A stretch of DNA of 64,000 nucleotides from Thiohalophilus sp. (lineage in GTDB: Bacteria; Pseudomonadota; Gammaproteobacteria; UBA6429; Thiohalophilaceae), in the NCBI RefSeq assembly GCF_034522235.1, contig NZ_JAXHLN010000002.1, positions 372,896 to 436,895 on the forward strand, read 5' to 3'. Both the position numbers and the translations under genes were made by a program. The notes under the pieces are model-generated. The model had not been told where the DNA came from. It searched no databases and saw only the letters and a list, made by a program, of their open reading frames with translations. Of this stretch, positions 34,630 to 43,085 are shown one piece after another (position 1 is the stretch's first letter; each line of letters starts with the position of its first letter).

Positions 34630-36114
34630 ATGCGATTGTATCTGCTGATTGTGATCGTCTGGTTTGTTTTTGTCGCGGTGCTGGTCGGTTTCATTATTAG
34701 CAGTGAGCTTCGGGAAGAACAGCAGCAGTTCCAGCACAGTGGTGACGCCCTGTTTCAACAGCTCAGTAACAAGACAGAGATTAACGAGTCGGTGATCGAA
34801 GGATTCGCCAGCCTGCTGGCGAGCAATCGGCAACATGAGTGGCAACAACTGCGTCAGTATGCGCAACGCATACTGCGGCGTTATCCCCACATCCATACGT
34901 TTGAGATTGCGCGGGAGGTCAGCCATGAAAACCTGCCGGAGTTTGTCGCTGATATGCGCCGCAGGATTGCCCCGGGGTTTCGTATCGCCCGGTTCGATTT
35001 CAATGACCGGCGCCAGTGGCTGAATGTCGAACCCCGTGAGAGTTACTTCCCGGTTGTGTTTATGGAACCCATGCAGGCGGATAATCGCGCGATTCTTGGT
35101 CTGGATCTGGCGTCCCACCAACTGTTTCGTCAGGCACTGCAACAATCCAAACGCATGGATGTGCCGGTTGCCAGTCCGCCCTTTACCTTACTGGAAGGTC
35201 AGCGCGGGTTCCTGTTACATCGTGCGGTCAGGCAGGGTGATGCTGAATCCCAACCCGTGCAGTTTGCGATTCTGGCGGTCAAGGCGGAAGAGCTGGTCCC
35301 GGCAGAGCTGCTGGAACGTGATGATTTCACGGCAAGCCTGTATCACCGTGACTACAGCAATGATATCAAAGATGCCGAGCTCTATTATAAATCAGGGCGT
35401 TCTGCCGGTGACCTGGAAAGGCAACTTTTCCCGCGGTTGCACTATGAGCGCATGACCATGAATCCGGGGCAACCTTTTGTGCTGGCTGTCGAAAAGCAGA
35501 TCGGGTTCGGCGACGTGAATACAGGGCTGATAGCCGCGGTTCTGCTTGTCGGGGCAATCTCCTTTGGCGCTGTATTGGTGTTTTCAAGACTGCATCATCG
35601 CAATGAAATGTCTCGCCTTCAGTACGAGAATCGTCTGTACTATCTGGCCAATAACGACAGCCTGACCGGTCTGGCCAACAGGAATTTTCTTCTCGATCGG
35701 ATGCGTCAGGTATTGGCCAGAGCCAGGCGCAGGGAGAGCCGTTTTGCTGTGGTATTTATGGATATGAATAATTTCAAAATGATCAACGATGAATTCGGCC
35801 ATGCATCAGGTGATGTGTTGTTGCGTGAAATTGCTCAGCGATTCAAGGACTGTACGCGCGAAGAAGATACGGTGTGCCGCTATCAGGGTGATGAATTCAT
35901 TGTCTTGCTGGAAGAGGTGAGCCATCGTGACGAGACCAAATACATTCGGGAAAAGCTACGGGAATGCCTGGAGGCACCGTTTTTAATCGACGGCCATGCA
36001 GTTTATGCCAGTGTCAGTATTGGAATAGCCGTCTTCCCCGATGATGGAAAAAGCATCGAGAGTCTGCTGCATGTTGCCGATCAGAATATGTACCGGGAAA
36101 AGAAGAACGTCTGA
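34630..36114 (+). CDS. Membrane-bound GGDEF protein with periplasmic sensor domain
   Basis: The 494-residue protein has TM1 at about 3-23, a periplasmic sensor domain of about 270 residues with CHASE-like features (FEIAREVSHENLPEFV and later VEPRESYFPVVFMEP), TM2 at about 298-318 and a C-terminal GGDEF domain. The active-site loop reads RYQGDEF, so the first Gly of GGDEF is Gln. The inhibitory-site RxxD (REED) lies the canonical five residues upstream. It would make or sense cyclic di-GMP. Activity is uncertain because of the QGDEF loop. Confidence 0.88.
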   Translation: MRLYLLIVIVWFVFVAVLVGFIISSELREEQQQFQHSGDALFQQLSNKTEINESVIEGFASLLASNRQHEWQQLRQYAQRILRRYPHIHTFEIAREVSHENLPEFVADMRRRIAPGFRIARFDFNDRRQWLNVEPRESYFPVVFMEPMQADNRAILGLDLASHQLFRQALQQSKRMDVPVASPPFTLLEGQRGFLLHRAVRQGDAESQPVQFAILAVKAEELVPAELLERDDFTASLYHRDYSNDIKDAELYYKSGRSAGDLERQLFPRLHYERMTMNPGQPFVLAVEKQIGFGDVNTGLIAAVLLVGAISFGAVLVFSRLHHRNEMSRLQYENRLYYLANNDSLTGLANRNFLLDRMRQVLARARRRESRFAVVFMDMNNFKMINDEFGHASGDVLLREIAQRFKDCTREEDTVCRYQGDEFIVLLEEVSHRDETKYIREKLRECLEAPFLIDGHAVYASVSIGIAVFPDDGKSIESLLHVADQNMYREKKNV

Positions 36115-36208
36115 TTAGAGTTTTTAAAACCCGGCACGGATTGTTCCTGCAAGAAAACTCTCTTCGAGCAGGTGCCGGTGCTGTAAATAGTGACGCGTGC
36201 CATGATAA

Positions 36209-37024
36209 TCAAAAACCTCTTGACGGCCAGGTTGTCGGGCGGTACAGAATAAAGCTCAAATCATCGGGATGACAGGGTTGCCCGGGATCCCGAAGGGCCA
36301 TACGATGGTGCGCGAGTTCCACCAGGCGGCGGGCGGCAGTCTGCAGCGGCCCCTTGCGTATCAGCGCCACGATCTCTTCGTAATACAGATTGTCGAACAG
36401 GCCGTCGCTGGCCAGTAGCAGGGTGTCGCGGGGCGCCAGGGTGATCAGCGAACCCATGGAGATATTCATATCCTCGGCACCCACCACATTGGAGATTAGA
36501 TGACGTTCTTCATGGTGTATCGCCTCTTCTTCATTGAGTAAACCCGCTTCCACGGCATAACCGACCGGGGAATGCGATACTGTGAACAGTTTTTGCTTGC
36601 CGCGTTGCCCGGTGGCCACGATCATCGAATCGCCCACATGGTAGGGTCGTAACTGATTGGCCTGGATTTCGACCACGGCCAGCGTGGTGGCGGCACCGGT
36701 GCCGCTGTCCATAATCCGGTGGTTGGCGCGATCGAAGCCTTCCAGAATGGCCTCACGGGGGGTACTGCCGGCGCGCGCCAGTGATTGGGCCAGGGCCTTG
36801 ATGGCGATCTCCGAGGCGGTGGCACCGCCGGGTTGACCACCAAGGCCGTCCGCCACCATCAGTACCGAGGTGTCCGGGTCAATATCCACCAGCGCCAGGC
36901 TGTCTTCATTGACCGTCTCTTTATCCGGTGAGCAATGGGTGTAGAACACCGCCTGTCCGCTACCCAGTTCGATATGTTGCGGAGTCTCGAAGTCCTGTTT
37001 GCTGAAAAGCTGCGTCGATGTCAG
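36209..37024 (-). CDS. PP2C-type Ser/Thr protein phosphatase, probable CTG start
   Basis: The catalytic core shows the PP2C metal motifs: NEDSLALV, VADGLGGQPGGATAS, LLASDGLFDNL and a final HPDDLSFIL with the metal-binding Asp pair. The frame is open upstream of the first GTG (36949) with no ATG, GTG or TTG, back to CTG at 37022-37024. That CTG sits seven bases after a perfect AAAGGAG (37032-37038), giving 271 residues. It is cytoplasmic and lies 41 bases downstream of a kinase gene, so it should reverse that kinase's phosphorylation. If the GTG is used instead, the protein has 246 residues. Confidence 0.87.
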   Translation of the reverse strand: MTSTQLFSKQDFETPQHIELGSGQAVFYTHCSPDKETVNEDSLALVDIDPDTSVLMVADGLGGQPGGATASEIAIKALAQSLARAGSTPREAILEGFDRANHRIMDSGTGAATTLAVVEIQANQLRPYHVGDSMIVATGQRGKQKLFTVSHSPVGYAVEAGLLNEEEAIHHEERHLISNVVGAEDMNISMGSLITLAPRDTLLLASDGLFDNLYYEEIVALIRKGPLQTAARRLVELAHHRMALRDPGQPCHPDDLSFILYRPTTWPSRGF

Positions 37025-37065
37025 AGCCGGACTCCTTTAGTTATGCGGATGGTTGATGGCCATAT

Positions 37066-37809
37066 TCAGCTCCAGTGCATGGTTTCCAGGTACTGACGCA
37101 GTTGGCCGGCCGATTTGAATTTTTTCAGAATCAGGCTGCGCTTGAGGCCGTTGACGATGTACTTGATTTCGGGTGGCTGGCGGGCATAGTGCTTCTGGCC
37201 ACCGAGCGCTTCGTAAAACACATGAATCATGTCGACGGTGTCCATACGAATATGCTCCCGGGTGGGGGCGCCAAGATGGAACAGATCCACCAGCTTGAGA
37301 TCAAAGCGCAGACCGAAGCCCTGCACGATGATGTTTTCCGAGTGCAGATCGCCGTGGTATTCACCCATCGCATGGATGCACTCCATCCCCGAAGCCAGTG
37401 CATGCAGCAGATGGACCGCCTCGAACGGGGGCAGACGTTTGCCGGCGTGACGCTGGATGAACTGGCTGAGCAGGTCGCCCTCGACATACTCCGAGATCAG
37501 CAGGGTCACCGGCTCGCCCTGAACGGTGATGGTGTCCTGGTGGCTGTACTGGATGACAATCGGACAGTGGCGCAGCTTGTGCAATTTGGTGGCATAGAAG
37601 TGGGTATTCTTGTCGCGCAGATTGCGCTGCGGGAAGAACAGTTTGGCGGTGCGCTCGATACCGGTGGCCAGCTCGCGGATCAGATAGACTTCGCCCTCCC
37701 AGCCGGCACCCAGCTGCCGGATGACCTCGTATTTGCGGGCCAGCACCCGTCCGGGAGCAAGATTGAAGGCGTCGATTTTCCGGGTCTTTTTTGCGGGCTT
37801 TGCGGCCAT
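37066..37809 (-). CDS. Eukaryotic-like Ser/Thr protein kinase
   Basis: The 247-residue soluble kinase has a glycine-rich loop (GAGWEGEVY, 35-42), the ATP-binding Lys56 (RTAKLFF), a catalytic loop HGDLHSEN (152-159, in place of HRDLKPEN) and a DLF metal motif (175-177, in place of DFG). It lacks a membrane anchor and PASTA or other sensor domains. The HGDLHxEN loop occurs in atypical kinases that are still active. It precedes a PP2C phosphatase, forming a reversible phosphorylation pair; substrates are unknown. Confidence 0.87.
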   Translation of the reverse strand: MAAKPAKKTRKIDAFNLAPGRVLARKYEVIRQLGAGWEGEVYLIRELATGIERTAKLFFPQRNLRDKNTHFYATKLHKLRHCPIVIQYSHQDTITVQGEPVTLLISEYVEGDLLSQFIQRHAGKRLPPFEAVHLLHALASGMECIHAMGEYHGDLHSENIIVQGFGLRFDLKLVDLFHLGAPTREHIRMDTVDMIHVFYEALGGQKHYARQPPEIKYIVNGLKRSLILKKFKSAGQLRQYLETMHWS

Positions 37810-38051
37810 GCGTGGATAAGTCTCTGTTTTTATTTCCCGTCAGACGATTTTATATATTACGGTTTGTTAATAATCCAGCGCTTTCTGCCGGATGGACAGA
37901 AAAATTGTATCAGTATATTTATTCATAAAATACTTGGTCTATACTTTATGACAAGCTTTGTCCGGGTGGGGAAGGGCAAGCCTGTTGACGCTGCATTTTC
38001 CCGTATGACGGATAAAAACGGCAGTACACAAGAAACAGAGGTTGGAGGAAA

Positions 38052-38258
38052 ATGGTGAACGGTACAGTAAAATGGTTTAACAATTCCAAGGGCTACGGAT
38101 TTATTCAGGCAGAAGAAGGCGGGGAGGATGTCTTCGTCCATTACTCGGCCATCAGTGCCGAAGGCTACAAGACTCTCAAGGAGGGGCAACCGGTCTCCTT
38201 TGATGCCGAACGCGGTCCCAAGGGGCTACACGCCACCAATGTTGTGCCGTCCGCATAG
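38052..38258 (+). CDS. Cold-shock domain protein, third paralogue
   Basis: The 68-residue domain carries [12 protein letters not shown] and DVFVHYSAI and ends [13 protein letters not shown]. The ATG at 38052 follows TTGGAGGAA. The divergent upstream region to the kinase gene (about 240 bases) is AT-rich, with TATACT at 37940-37945. The stop codon shares a base with the start of the next gene, so it is the first gene of a two-gene unit, unlike the other two csp genes, which stand alone. Confidence 0.95.
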   Translation: MVNGTVKWFNNSKGYGFIQAEEGGEDVFVHYSAISAEGYKTLKEGQPVSFDAERGPKGLHATNVVPSA

Positions 38259-38635
38259 TGTCGGGCCAGCCTGGCGTGAGAAAGTCTCATGTAGAACTGA
38301 ATGGCAAGCCGGTTGAAGTGCGTCTGTCCGGGGCCGCCGAACAGGCCCTGGCAGAGCGCCACCAGCCCCTGCTTGCCGAGATGGAACTCTATTTCAGTTG
38401 TCTGATCCGTTACAAGGTTCGGTTTTATGAAGAGGCGGACAGCGCGGGTGTCGTGGTCAATGACAAATTACAACTGCACTTCCGTCCGGTAATGACGGCC
38501 AGCTGCGGTAATGATTATGACGGTGACGAACCGCCCCTGACCGATTTCCCTATTGAGAAACCGGCGGCCTTTACGCCGCACTGGCTGCATATTGATTATC
38601 GACATGGACAATGGCAGGGGGAGTTCGGTTACTAA
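38258..38635 (+). CDS. Uncharacterised protein overlapping the csp gene
   Basis: The 125-residue acidic cytoplasmic protein starts with GTG at 38258, overlapping the csp stop by one base. I do not recognise the family. It has a helical N-terminal half (AAEQALAERHQPLLAEMELYF) and a middle strand region (VRFYEEADSAGVVVNDKLQL), then a Cys/Asp-rich stretch (TASCGNDYDGDEPP) and an aromatic C-terminus (PHWLHIDYRHGQW). Coupling to csp suggests a role in the same stress response. Confidence 0.65.
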   Translation: MSGQPGVRKSHVELNGKPVEVRLSGAAEQALAERHQPLLAEMELYFSCLIRYKVRFYEEADSAGVVVNDKLQLHFRPVMTASCGNDYDGDEPPLTDFPIEKPAAFTPHWLHIDYRHGQWQGEFGY

Positions 38636-38647
38636 GCCGTGCATTGC

Positions 38648-39499
38648 ATGTCCCGCAGATTGTCGTACCTTTTCCCGGTTTCCCTGGGCCTCTTGTTACT
38701 GAGCTTTGCGCGGGTGCCCCCGGCGTTGGCCAGCGAGGTAACGCTGTTTCCGGAACAACAGATCTACCCGGTGAATGTCGCCGATCCACGGCGCATCCAG
38801 TTTGCCGCCAAAGCACTCTTTTTTGATCACACTACCATTGAACAAACGAGTACGCGTCGTTTTGATCTCAAGCTGGGCGGTCGCCTTGGTCTGTTGCATT
38901 TATCCCGCGACAAGGATGACCAGCTGGGCTGGTTGCTGAGCCTGGATGCCGGTTTTCATGGCCAGTTTGATGCCAAGGCCAGCCAGGACAATATCGGCTG
39001 GGACGGCAACTATGCCCTGATGCTCTCCTACCGTCCTGATCGGCGCGTTGCTTTCAAGTTTGGCACTTATCATGTATCCGGCCATATCGGGGATGAGTAT
39101 ATAGAACGTAACGGGCGCACCCGCATTAACTACACGCGAGAAGAGTTGCAGGCAGGTATGAATCTGTCGCTAGGTGATAATCTGCAATGGTATGTTGAGG
39201 CGGGCCTGGCCTATGGTCTGCGCAACAAGCAGGCACAGAAACCCTGGCGCGTGCAGAGCGGCGTACAATACCAACCGGGGAAATCTCACCAGTCACAGTG
39301 GTATGCCGGACTGGATATCGGTGCCACGCAAGAGCGCGACTGGCAGAGCGATGTTAGCCTGCAGATTGGTTGGCAGATTCCGACCGATAACCGGATATGG
39401 CGGGTCGGTCTGGAAGCCTACGAGGGTAAAGCCCAACTGAGTGAATTCTTTCAGGATGATGAACGTTACATCGGTCTGGGTTTATGGTTGGATATATGA
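38648..39499 (+). CDS. DUF1207-like outer-membrane beta-barrel protein
   Basis: The 283-residue precursor, from the ATG at 38648, has a signal peptide (LFPVSLGLLLLSFARVPPALA). The mature part starts with FPEQQIYPVNVADPRRIQFA, the ADPR-type opening of DUF1207 proteins. Alternating aromatic strands fill the rest and it ends in a strand with a terminal hydrophobic residue (YIGLGLWLDI), as in outer-membrane barrels. Function is unknown. It follows the csp-linked gene by a short gap. Confidence 0.75.
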   Translation: MSRRLSYLFPVSLGLLLLSFARVPPALASEVTLFPEQQIYPVNVADPRRIQFAAKALFFDHTTIEQTSTRRFDLKLGGRLGLLHLSRDKDDQLGWLLSLDAGFHGQFDAKASQDNIGWDGNYALMLSYRPDRRVAFKFGTYHVSGHIGDEYIERNGRTRINYTREELQAGMNLSLGDNLQWYVEAGLAYGLRNKQAQKPWRVQSGVQYQPGKSHQSQWYAGLDIGATQERDWQSDVSLQIGWQIPTDNRIWRVGLEAYEGKAQLSEFFQDDERYIGLGLWLDI

Positions 39500-39517
39500 T
39501 AATAAGGTGTGTTCACC

Positions 39518-39531
39518 TTGACATGCATCAA
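39518..39531 (+). promoter_or_regulatory. FNR/Dnr-type box upstream of nnrS
   Basis: TTGACATGCATCAA matches TTGAT-N4-ATCAA at 9 of 10 defined bases. It lies 92 bases before the nnrS ATG. Candidate -10 hexamers are TATGAT (39548-39553) and CAGAAT (39555-39560); the second would place the box near -42. Activation by an FNR or Dnr/NnrR-type regulator under low oxygen or nitric oxide is inferred. Confidence 0.65.
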
Positions 39532-39622
39532 ACCCGGCAGGGCACACTATGATCAGAATCACTGTTTCAGATTCCGGCCAGGATGCCGGGATCATTGGCC
39601 GAGATAAATCCGGAGAGTGTGC

Positions 39623-40819
39623 ATGTCGTTAAACCTTGATAATCGTAATACTACCCTGCCACCCCGCTTCGCGCTGTGGCAACTCGGGTTTCGACCGTTT
39701 TTTCTGCTTGGCGGTCTGGCGGCCGTTATTCTGATGGCTCACTGGCTGTTGGTTTATCTCGGTCCTGTGAGCGCCCCCTATTTTGCCAATCCCGCTTTTT
39801 GGCACAGCCATGAGCTGTTGTTCGGTTACACAGTGGCAGTGATTGCCGGCTTTTTGCTGACGGCGGTGAGGAACTGGACGGGCTTGAATACCCTGTCACA
39901 GTTGCCACTGATGCTGCTGGCACTGGTGTGGCTGGCCGGGCGTGTGGTGATTGCAACGGGTGACGCTTTGCCTCCCATGTTGGTACTGGTGATCGATGTG
40001 GCCTTCCTGCCCTTGTTACTAGTGGCGATTGCCTTCCCCTTGCTCAAAGCGCGGCAGTATCCCAATCTGCTGATTTTTGCAGGCTTGCTCGGATTGATGA
40101 CTCTGGCCAATCTGTTGACCCATCTGGATCACGACGTCATTCGCCCGCTGGCCGGTTCCGGCATTCAGCTGATGATTTTTCTGATCATGTTACTGATCGC
40201 CATTATGGCGGGCCGGGTGGTGCCATCTTTTACCGAAAACGGTGTGGGCGGGATCAAGTTAAAGCGCTATCCCTGGCTGGACCAGCTGGCCATTCTCGCC
40301 TTGCTGGGTTATGCCCTGGTGGAACTGTTCAGCCTGGGCGAACAGGCGGCCATGCTGCTGGCGGGGCTTGCTTTTCTGAGTCATTCCGCGCGCTGGCTGA
40401 GCTGGCAGCATCCCGGATTGTGGCGCGTGCCGATGCTATGGGTATTGCATCTGGCTTATGCGTGGCTGGTGCTGAGTTTGCTATTGGGTTTGCTGGCGCG
40501 ACTGGACTGGGTTCCGGCCGTGGTCGAGGTGCATGCCTTTACCGCGGGTGCCCTGGGGATGATGACCCTGGGGATGATGGCACGGGTCAGTCTGGGGCAC
40601 AGTGGTCGCAATATCGATGCATCGCGTCTGACCATTGTGGCATTCATCTGTTTATTACTGGCAGCCGTCATCCGGGTCGTCGGGGGGATCTTTGCCGGGA
40701 ACAGCTATAGTCACAGTATTGTGTTATCGGCCACACTCTGGCTGGTTGCATTCGTTCTGTTTGTGATTGAGTATGCTCCTATACTTATCAAGCCCCGGGT
40801 CGACGGTCGGCCCGGGTAA
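39623..40819 (+). CDS. nnrS: NnrS family protein, nitric-oxide response
   Basis: The 398-residue protein has twelve hydrophobic helices and the family opening FALWQLGFRPFFLLGG. The conserved histidines are visible in FWHSHELLFGY and in the later HAFTAGALGMMTLGMMARVSLGHSGR segment. NnrS is a heme- and copper-containing inner-membrane protein that protects cells from nitric oxide stress. The ATG at 39623 has GGAG at a seven-base spacing; a GTG at 39617 is the alternative. NnrS genes are classic NsrR or NnrR targets, and an nsrR lies elsewhere in this window. Confidence 0.93.
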   Translation: MSLNLDNRNTTLPPRFALWQLGFRPFFLLGGLAAVILMAHWLLVYLGPVSAPYFANPAFWHSHELLFGYTVAVIAGFLLTAVRNWTGLNTLSQLPLMLLALVWLAGRVVIATGDALPPMLVLVIDVAFLPLLLVAIAFPLLKARQYPNLLIFAGLLGLMTLANLLTHLDHDVIRPLAGSGIQLMIFLIMLLIAIMAGRVVPSFTENGVGGIKLKRYPWLDQLAILALLGYALVELFSLGEQAAMLLAGLAFLSHSARWLSWQHPGLWRVPMLWVLHLAYAWLVLSLLLGLLARLDWVPAVVEVHAFTAGALGMMTLGMMARVSLGHSGRNIDASRLTIVAFICLLLAAVIRVVGGIFAGNSYSHSIVLSATLWLVAFVLFVIEYAPILIKPRVDGRPG

Positions 40820-40848
40820 ATCACGACAAAAAGTACAAGGAGTGAATA

Positions 40849-41637
40849 ATGAAGCGGATGATCTCTTTAGTGATGGGTCTGCTGCTGGTCAGTTCGTTTG
40901 CCTCGGCAGCAATTAAAACCGAAACAGTGACCTACCGCGATAACGGCACCCAGATGAAAGGTTATGTCGCCTATGATGACAGCATTGAGGGGGAGAGGCC
41001 CGGTGTTCTGGTGGTTCATGAATGGTGGGGCCACAATGACTATTCCCGCGAACGGGCCCGCATGCTGGCCAAAGAAGGTTATGTGGCTTTTGCCCTGGAT
41101 ATGTACGGCGATGGCAAGACCGCCGATCACCCCGACACGGCCGGCAAATTCGCCGGTGAGGTACGCAAGAACATGGATGTGGCCGAATCCCGTTTTCTTG
41201 CCGCATTGCAACAATTGAAAAAATACCCCATGACAGACGCCGATGAGATCGCTGCGATCGGTTACTGCTTTGGCGGTGGCGTGCTGCTGGAAATGGCCCG
41301 TCGTGGTGTTGACCTGGAGGGCGTGGCCAGCTTCCACGGTATGCTCGGTACTAACAGTCCGGCTTCAAAAGGTGATGTCGAAGCGCAGATCCGCGTCTAT
41401 ACCGGTGAAGCCGATCTAATGGTCAAAGCGGAAGATGTTGAAGCATTCAAAAAAGAGATGGATGCGGCCGATGTTGACTACAAGCTGATCAGCTATCCGG
41501 GAGTCAAACACGGTTTCACCAATCCCGATGCGACCGAGAGCGGCAAGAAATTCGGGCTGCCACTGGCCTATGATGAAGCGGCTGACAAGGATTCCTGGGG
41601 GGATATGCTGGAGTTTTTCGAACAGATATTTGACTGA
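40849..41637 (+). CDS. Exported dienelactone hydrolase family protein
   Basis: The 262-residue precursor has a signal peptide (ISLVMGLLLVSSFASAA). The fold shows HEWWGHNDYSRERARMLA, the nucleophile elbow GYCFGG (Cys, as in dienelactone hydrolases) and the C-terminal YPGVKHGF with the catalytic His. An Asp in GEADLMV is the likely third member of the triad. Dienelactone hydrolases open lactone rings in aromatic degradation, but the exported members have unknown substrates. It follows nnrS by 30 bases. Confidence 0.9.
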   Translation: MKRMISLVMGLLLVSSFASAAIKTETVTYRDNGTQMKGYVAYDDSIEGERPGVLVVHEWWGHNDYSRERARMLAKEGYVAFALDMYGDGKTADHPDTAGKFAGEVRKNMDVAESRFLAALQQLKKYPMTDADEIAAIGYCFGGGVLLEMARRGVDLEGVASFHGMLGTNSPASKGDVEAQIRVYTGEADLMVKAEDVEAFKKEMDAADVDYKLISYPGVKHGFTNPDATESGKKFGLPLAYDEAADKDSWGDMLEFFEQIFD

Positions 41638-41656
41638 ACCGGTATCAGGGCGATTA

Positions 41657-41743
41657 AACCATCGAAGACACCGAAATACACTGAAACCACCGAACTGTTA
41701 AAGCTTCTTCTTTGCGTGTAGAAATCTTTCGGTGTCGACGGTT
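41657..41743. repeat. Imperfect inverted repeat of the CGAAGACACCGAAA type
   Basis: AACCATCGAAGACACCGAAA at 41657-41676 pairs with TCTTTCGGTGTCGACGGTT at 41725-41743, across a spacer that contains further partial units (ACCACCGAA). It lies between convergent genes. It resembles the loci at 6776 and 29106. Confidence 0.6.
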
Positions 41744-41749
41744 GTTTGG

Positions 41750-43024
41750 TCAATCAGTCGTTTCTTCGATTAAGCGTCGCAGGGCCTGGATGACCTGCGG
41801 CGTATCCCATTCGATGGCGGCATTCACGCCGTAACGAATCCTGCCCTGGCCGTCGATGATATAGGTGGAAGGAAACGCCAGTACCTTCCAGCGCGCGGCT
41901 TCGGTGCCGTCGTGATCGATCAGCACCGGAAACTGTACATCCACCTTTTCCAGGAATTCCTTGACCTCGTCGGCCTGCTGGGCATAGTTGACCGAGATGA
42001 GCTCGAATGGTTCGTCCTCGAAATGCTGACGCAGACGATTCAGCGAGGGGATTTCCTCGACACAGGGCGGGCACCAGGTGGCCCAGAAATTGATGACCCG
42101 TACCTTGCCGGTGTAATCGTCAATACTATGTTGCCGGCCCCTGGCATCTTTCAGGTCCAGCGCCGGCGGGGACCAGTCGCCACGAAACGGCCTGAGACCA
42201 ATGTCCAGACCGAGCGGATCTTCCGCGGGTGCCGGCGTTTCTTCGCGCAGGGCGGCGACATGGTCGGGTTTGGGCAGTTTGTCCAGCAGAGAAATGGCGC
42301 GCAGGATTCGCGCCGGTGTCTGCTGCAGATGATCGAGCGTCGCCTCGGCCTTATCCTCTTCGTAAAACAGCGACGTGGCGCCGGGCATCATTTGCACGAA
42401 CACCTGGCTGCCGCCAAAACGCAATGCCGCGATCAGATCGTCAAGTTGGCCGCGGTTGCCATTGCGCGCGCTTTGCAGAATCATCAGCGGCATGTTGCTG
42501 GCGTAGGTTTCAGGCACATACTGAGGCGGCAGGCCCAGCGATGGAATTCCCTGATAGGTGTTGGGAGAGAACAGGATAGCGCCGAGCAGTGTCTGATCGC
42601 TCAGGTTTTTCCGCTGCCAGGCACGCATGCCGCGCAGGGCCAGAATCGCCCCGTAGGAATTACTGATCAATACGACCGGTTTACCGCTTCGGCGCTGGAC
42701 CTGTTCGATCAGGTTGGCGGGCAGCGTGGGATCGATCTGGCGGATACTGGCCGAGCCGCGGGGCAAGAACAAATTTTCCAACAGATCCACCTGCCAGGAT
42801 TCGATGCCCTGCTGTTGCAGACCCCGGGCGACCTGATCGTGGCGCAGGCCAAAACCGTTGCCCGGGGCAAACCACAGGGCCACCACCTCGCCCTCGGCGG
42901 GATACTGGCGCAGCTCGAGTTCCTGGTTCTGGACATTGAGCGTCAGGCGCGCCGGTTCGGCGGCAAGCGGCGACGCTGACGCAAAGAATAACAGCAGGAC
43001 AATCAGCTTCACGCGCAGCGACAC
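41750..43024 (-). CDS. Alpha/beta hydrolase-thioredoxin (TlpA-like) fusion, exported
   Basis: The 424-residue precursor has a signal peptide (LIVLLLFFASASPLAA). Residues about 25-250 look like an alpha/beta hydrolase: WFAPGNGFGLR at the first strand and the elbow SNSYGA with the nucleophile Ser. A linker follows, then a thioredoxin domain of TlpA/ResA type at about 275-420 with WATWCPPC (Cys318 and Cys321), the FPVLIDHDGTEA segment and the cis-Pro site (FPSTYIIDGQG). Two normally separate activities are joined in one periplasmic protein. The thioredoxin part probably reduces or oxidises thiols; the substrate of the hydrolase part is unknown. Confidence 0.83.
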   Translation of the reverse strand: MSLRVKLIVLLLFFASASPLAAEPARLTLNVQNQELELRQYPAEGEVVALWFAPGNGFGLRHDQVARGLQQQGIESWQVDLLENLFLPRGSASIRQIDPTLPANLIEQVQRRSGKPVVLISNSYGAILALRGMRAWQRKNLSDQTLLGAILFSPNTYQGIPSLGLPPQYVPETYASNMPLMILQSARNGNRGQLDDLIAALRFGGSQVFVQMMPGATSLFYEEDKAEATLDHLQQTPARILRAISLLDKLPKPDHVAALREETPAPAEDPLGLDIGLRPFRGDWSPPALDLKDARGRQHSIDDYTGKVRVINFWATWCPPCVEEIPSLNRLRQHFEDEPFELISVNYAQQADEVKEFLEKVDVQFPVLIDHDGTEAARWKVLAFPSTYIIDGQGRIRYGVNAAIEWDTPQVIQALRRLIEETTD

Positions 43025-43085
43025 GACGGGCTCCTCTCAGGCTTACCGGGTTAAACAGACAGGGAAAGGCGGGGTTGGTTCGGGT

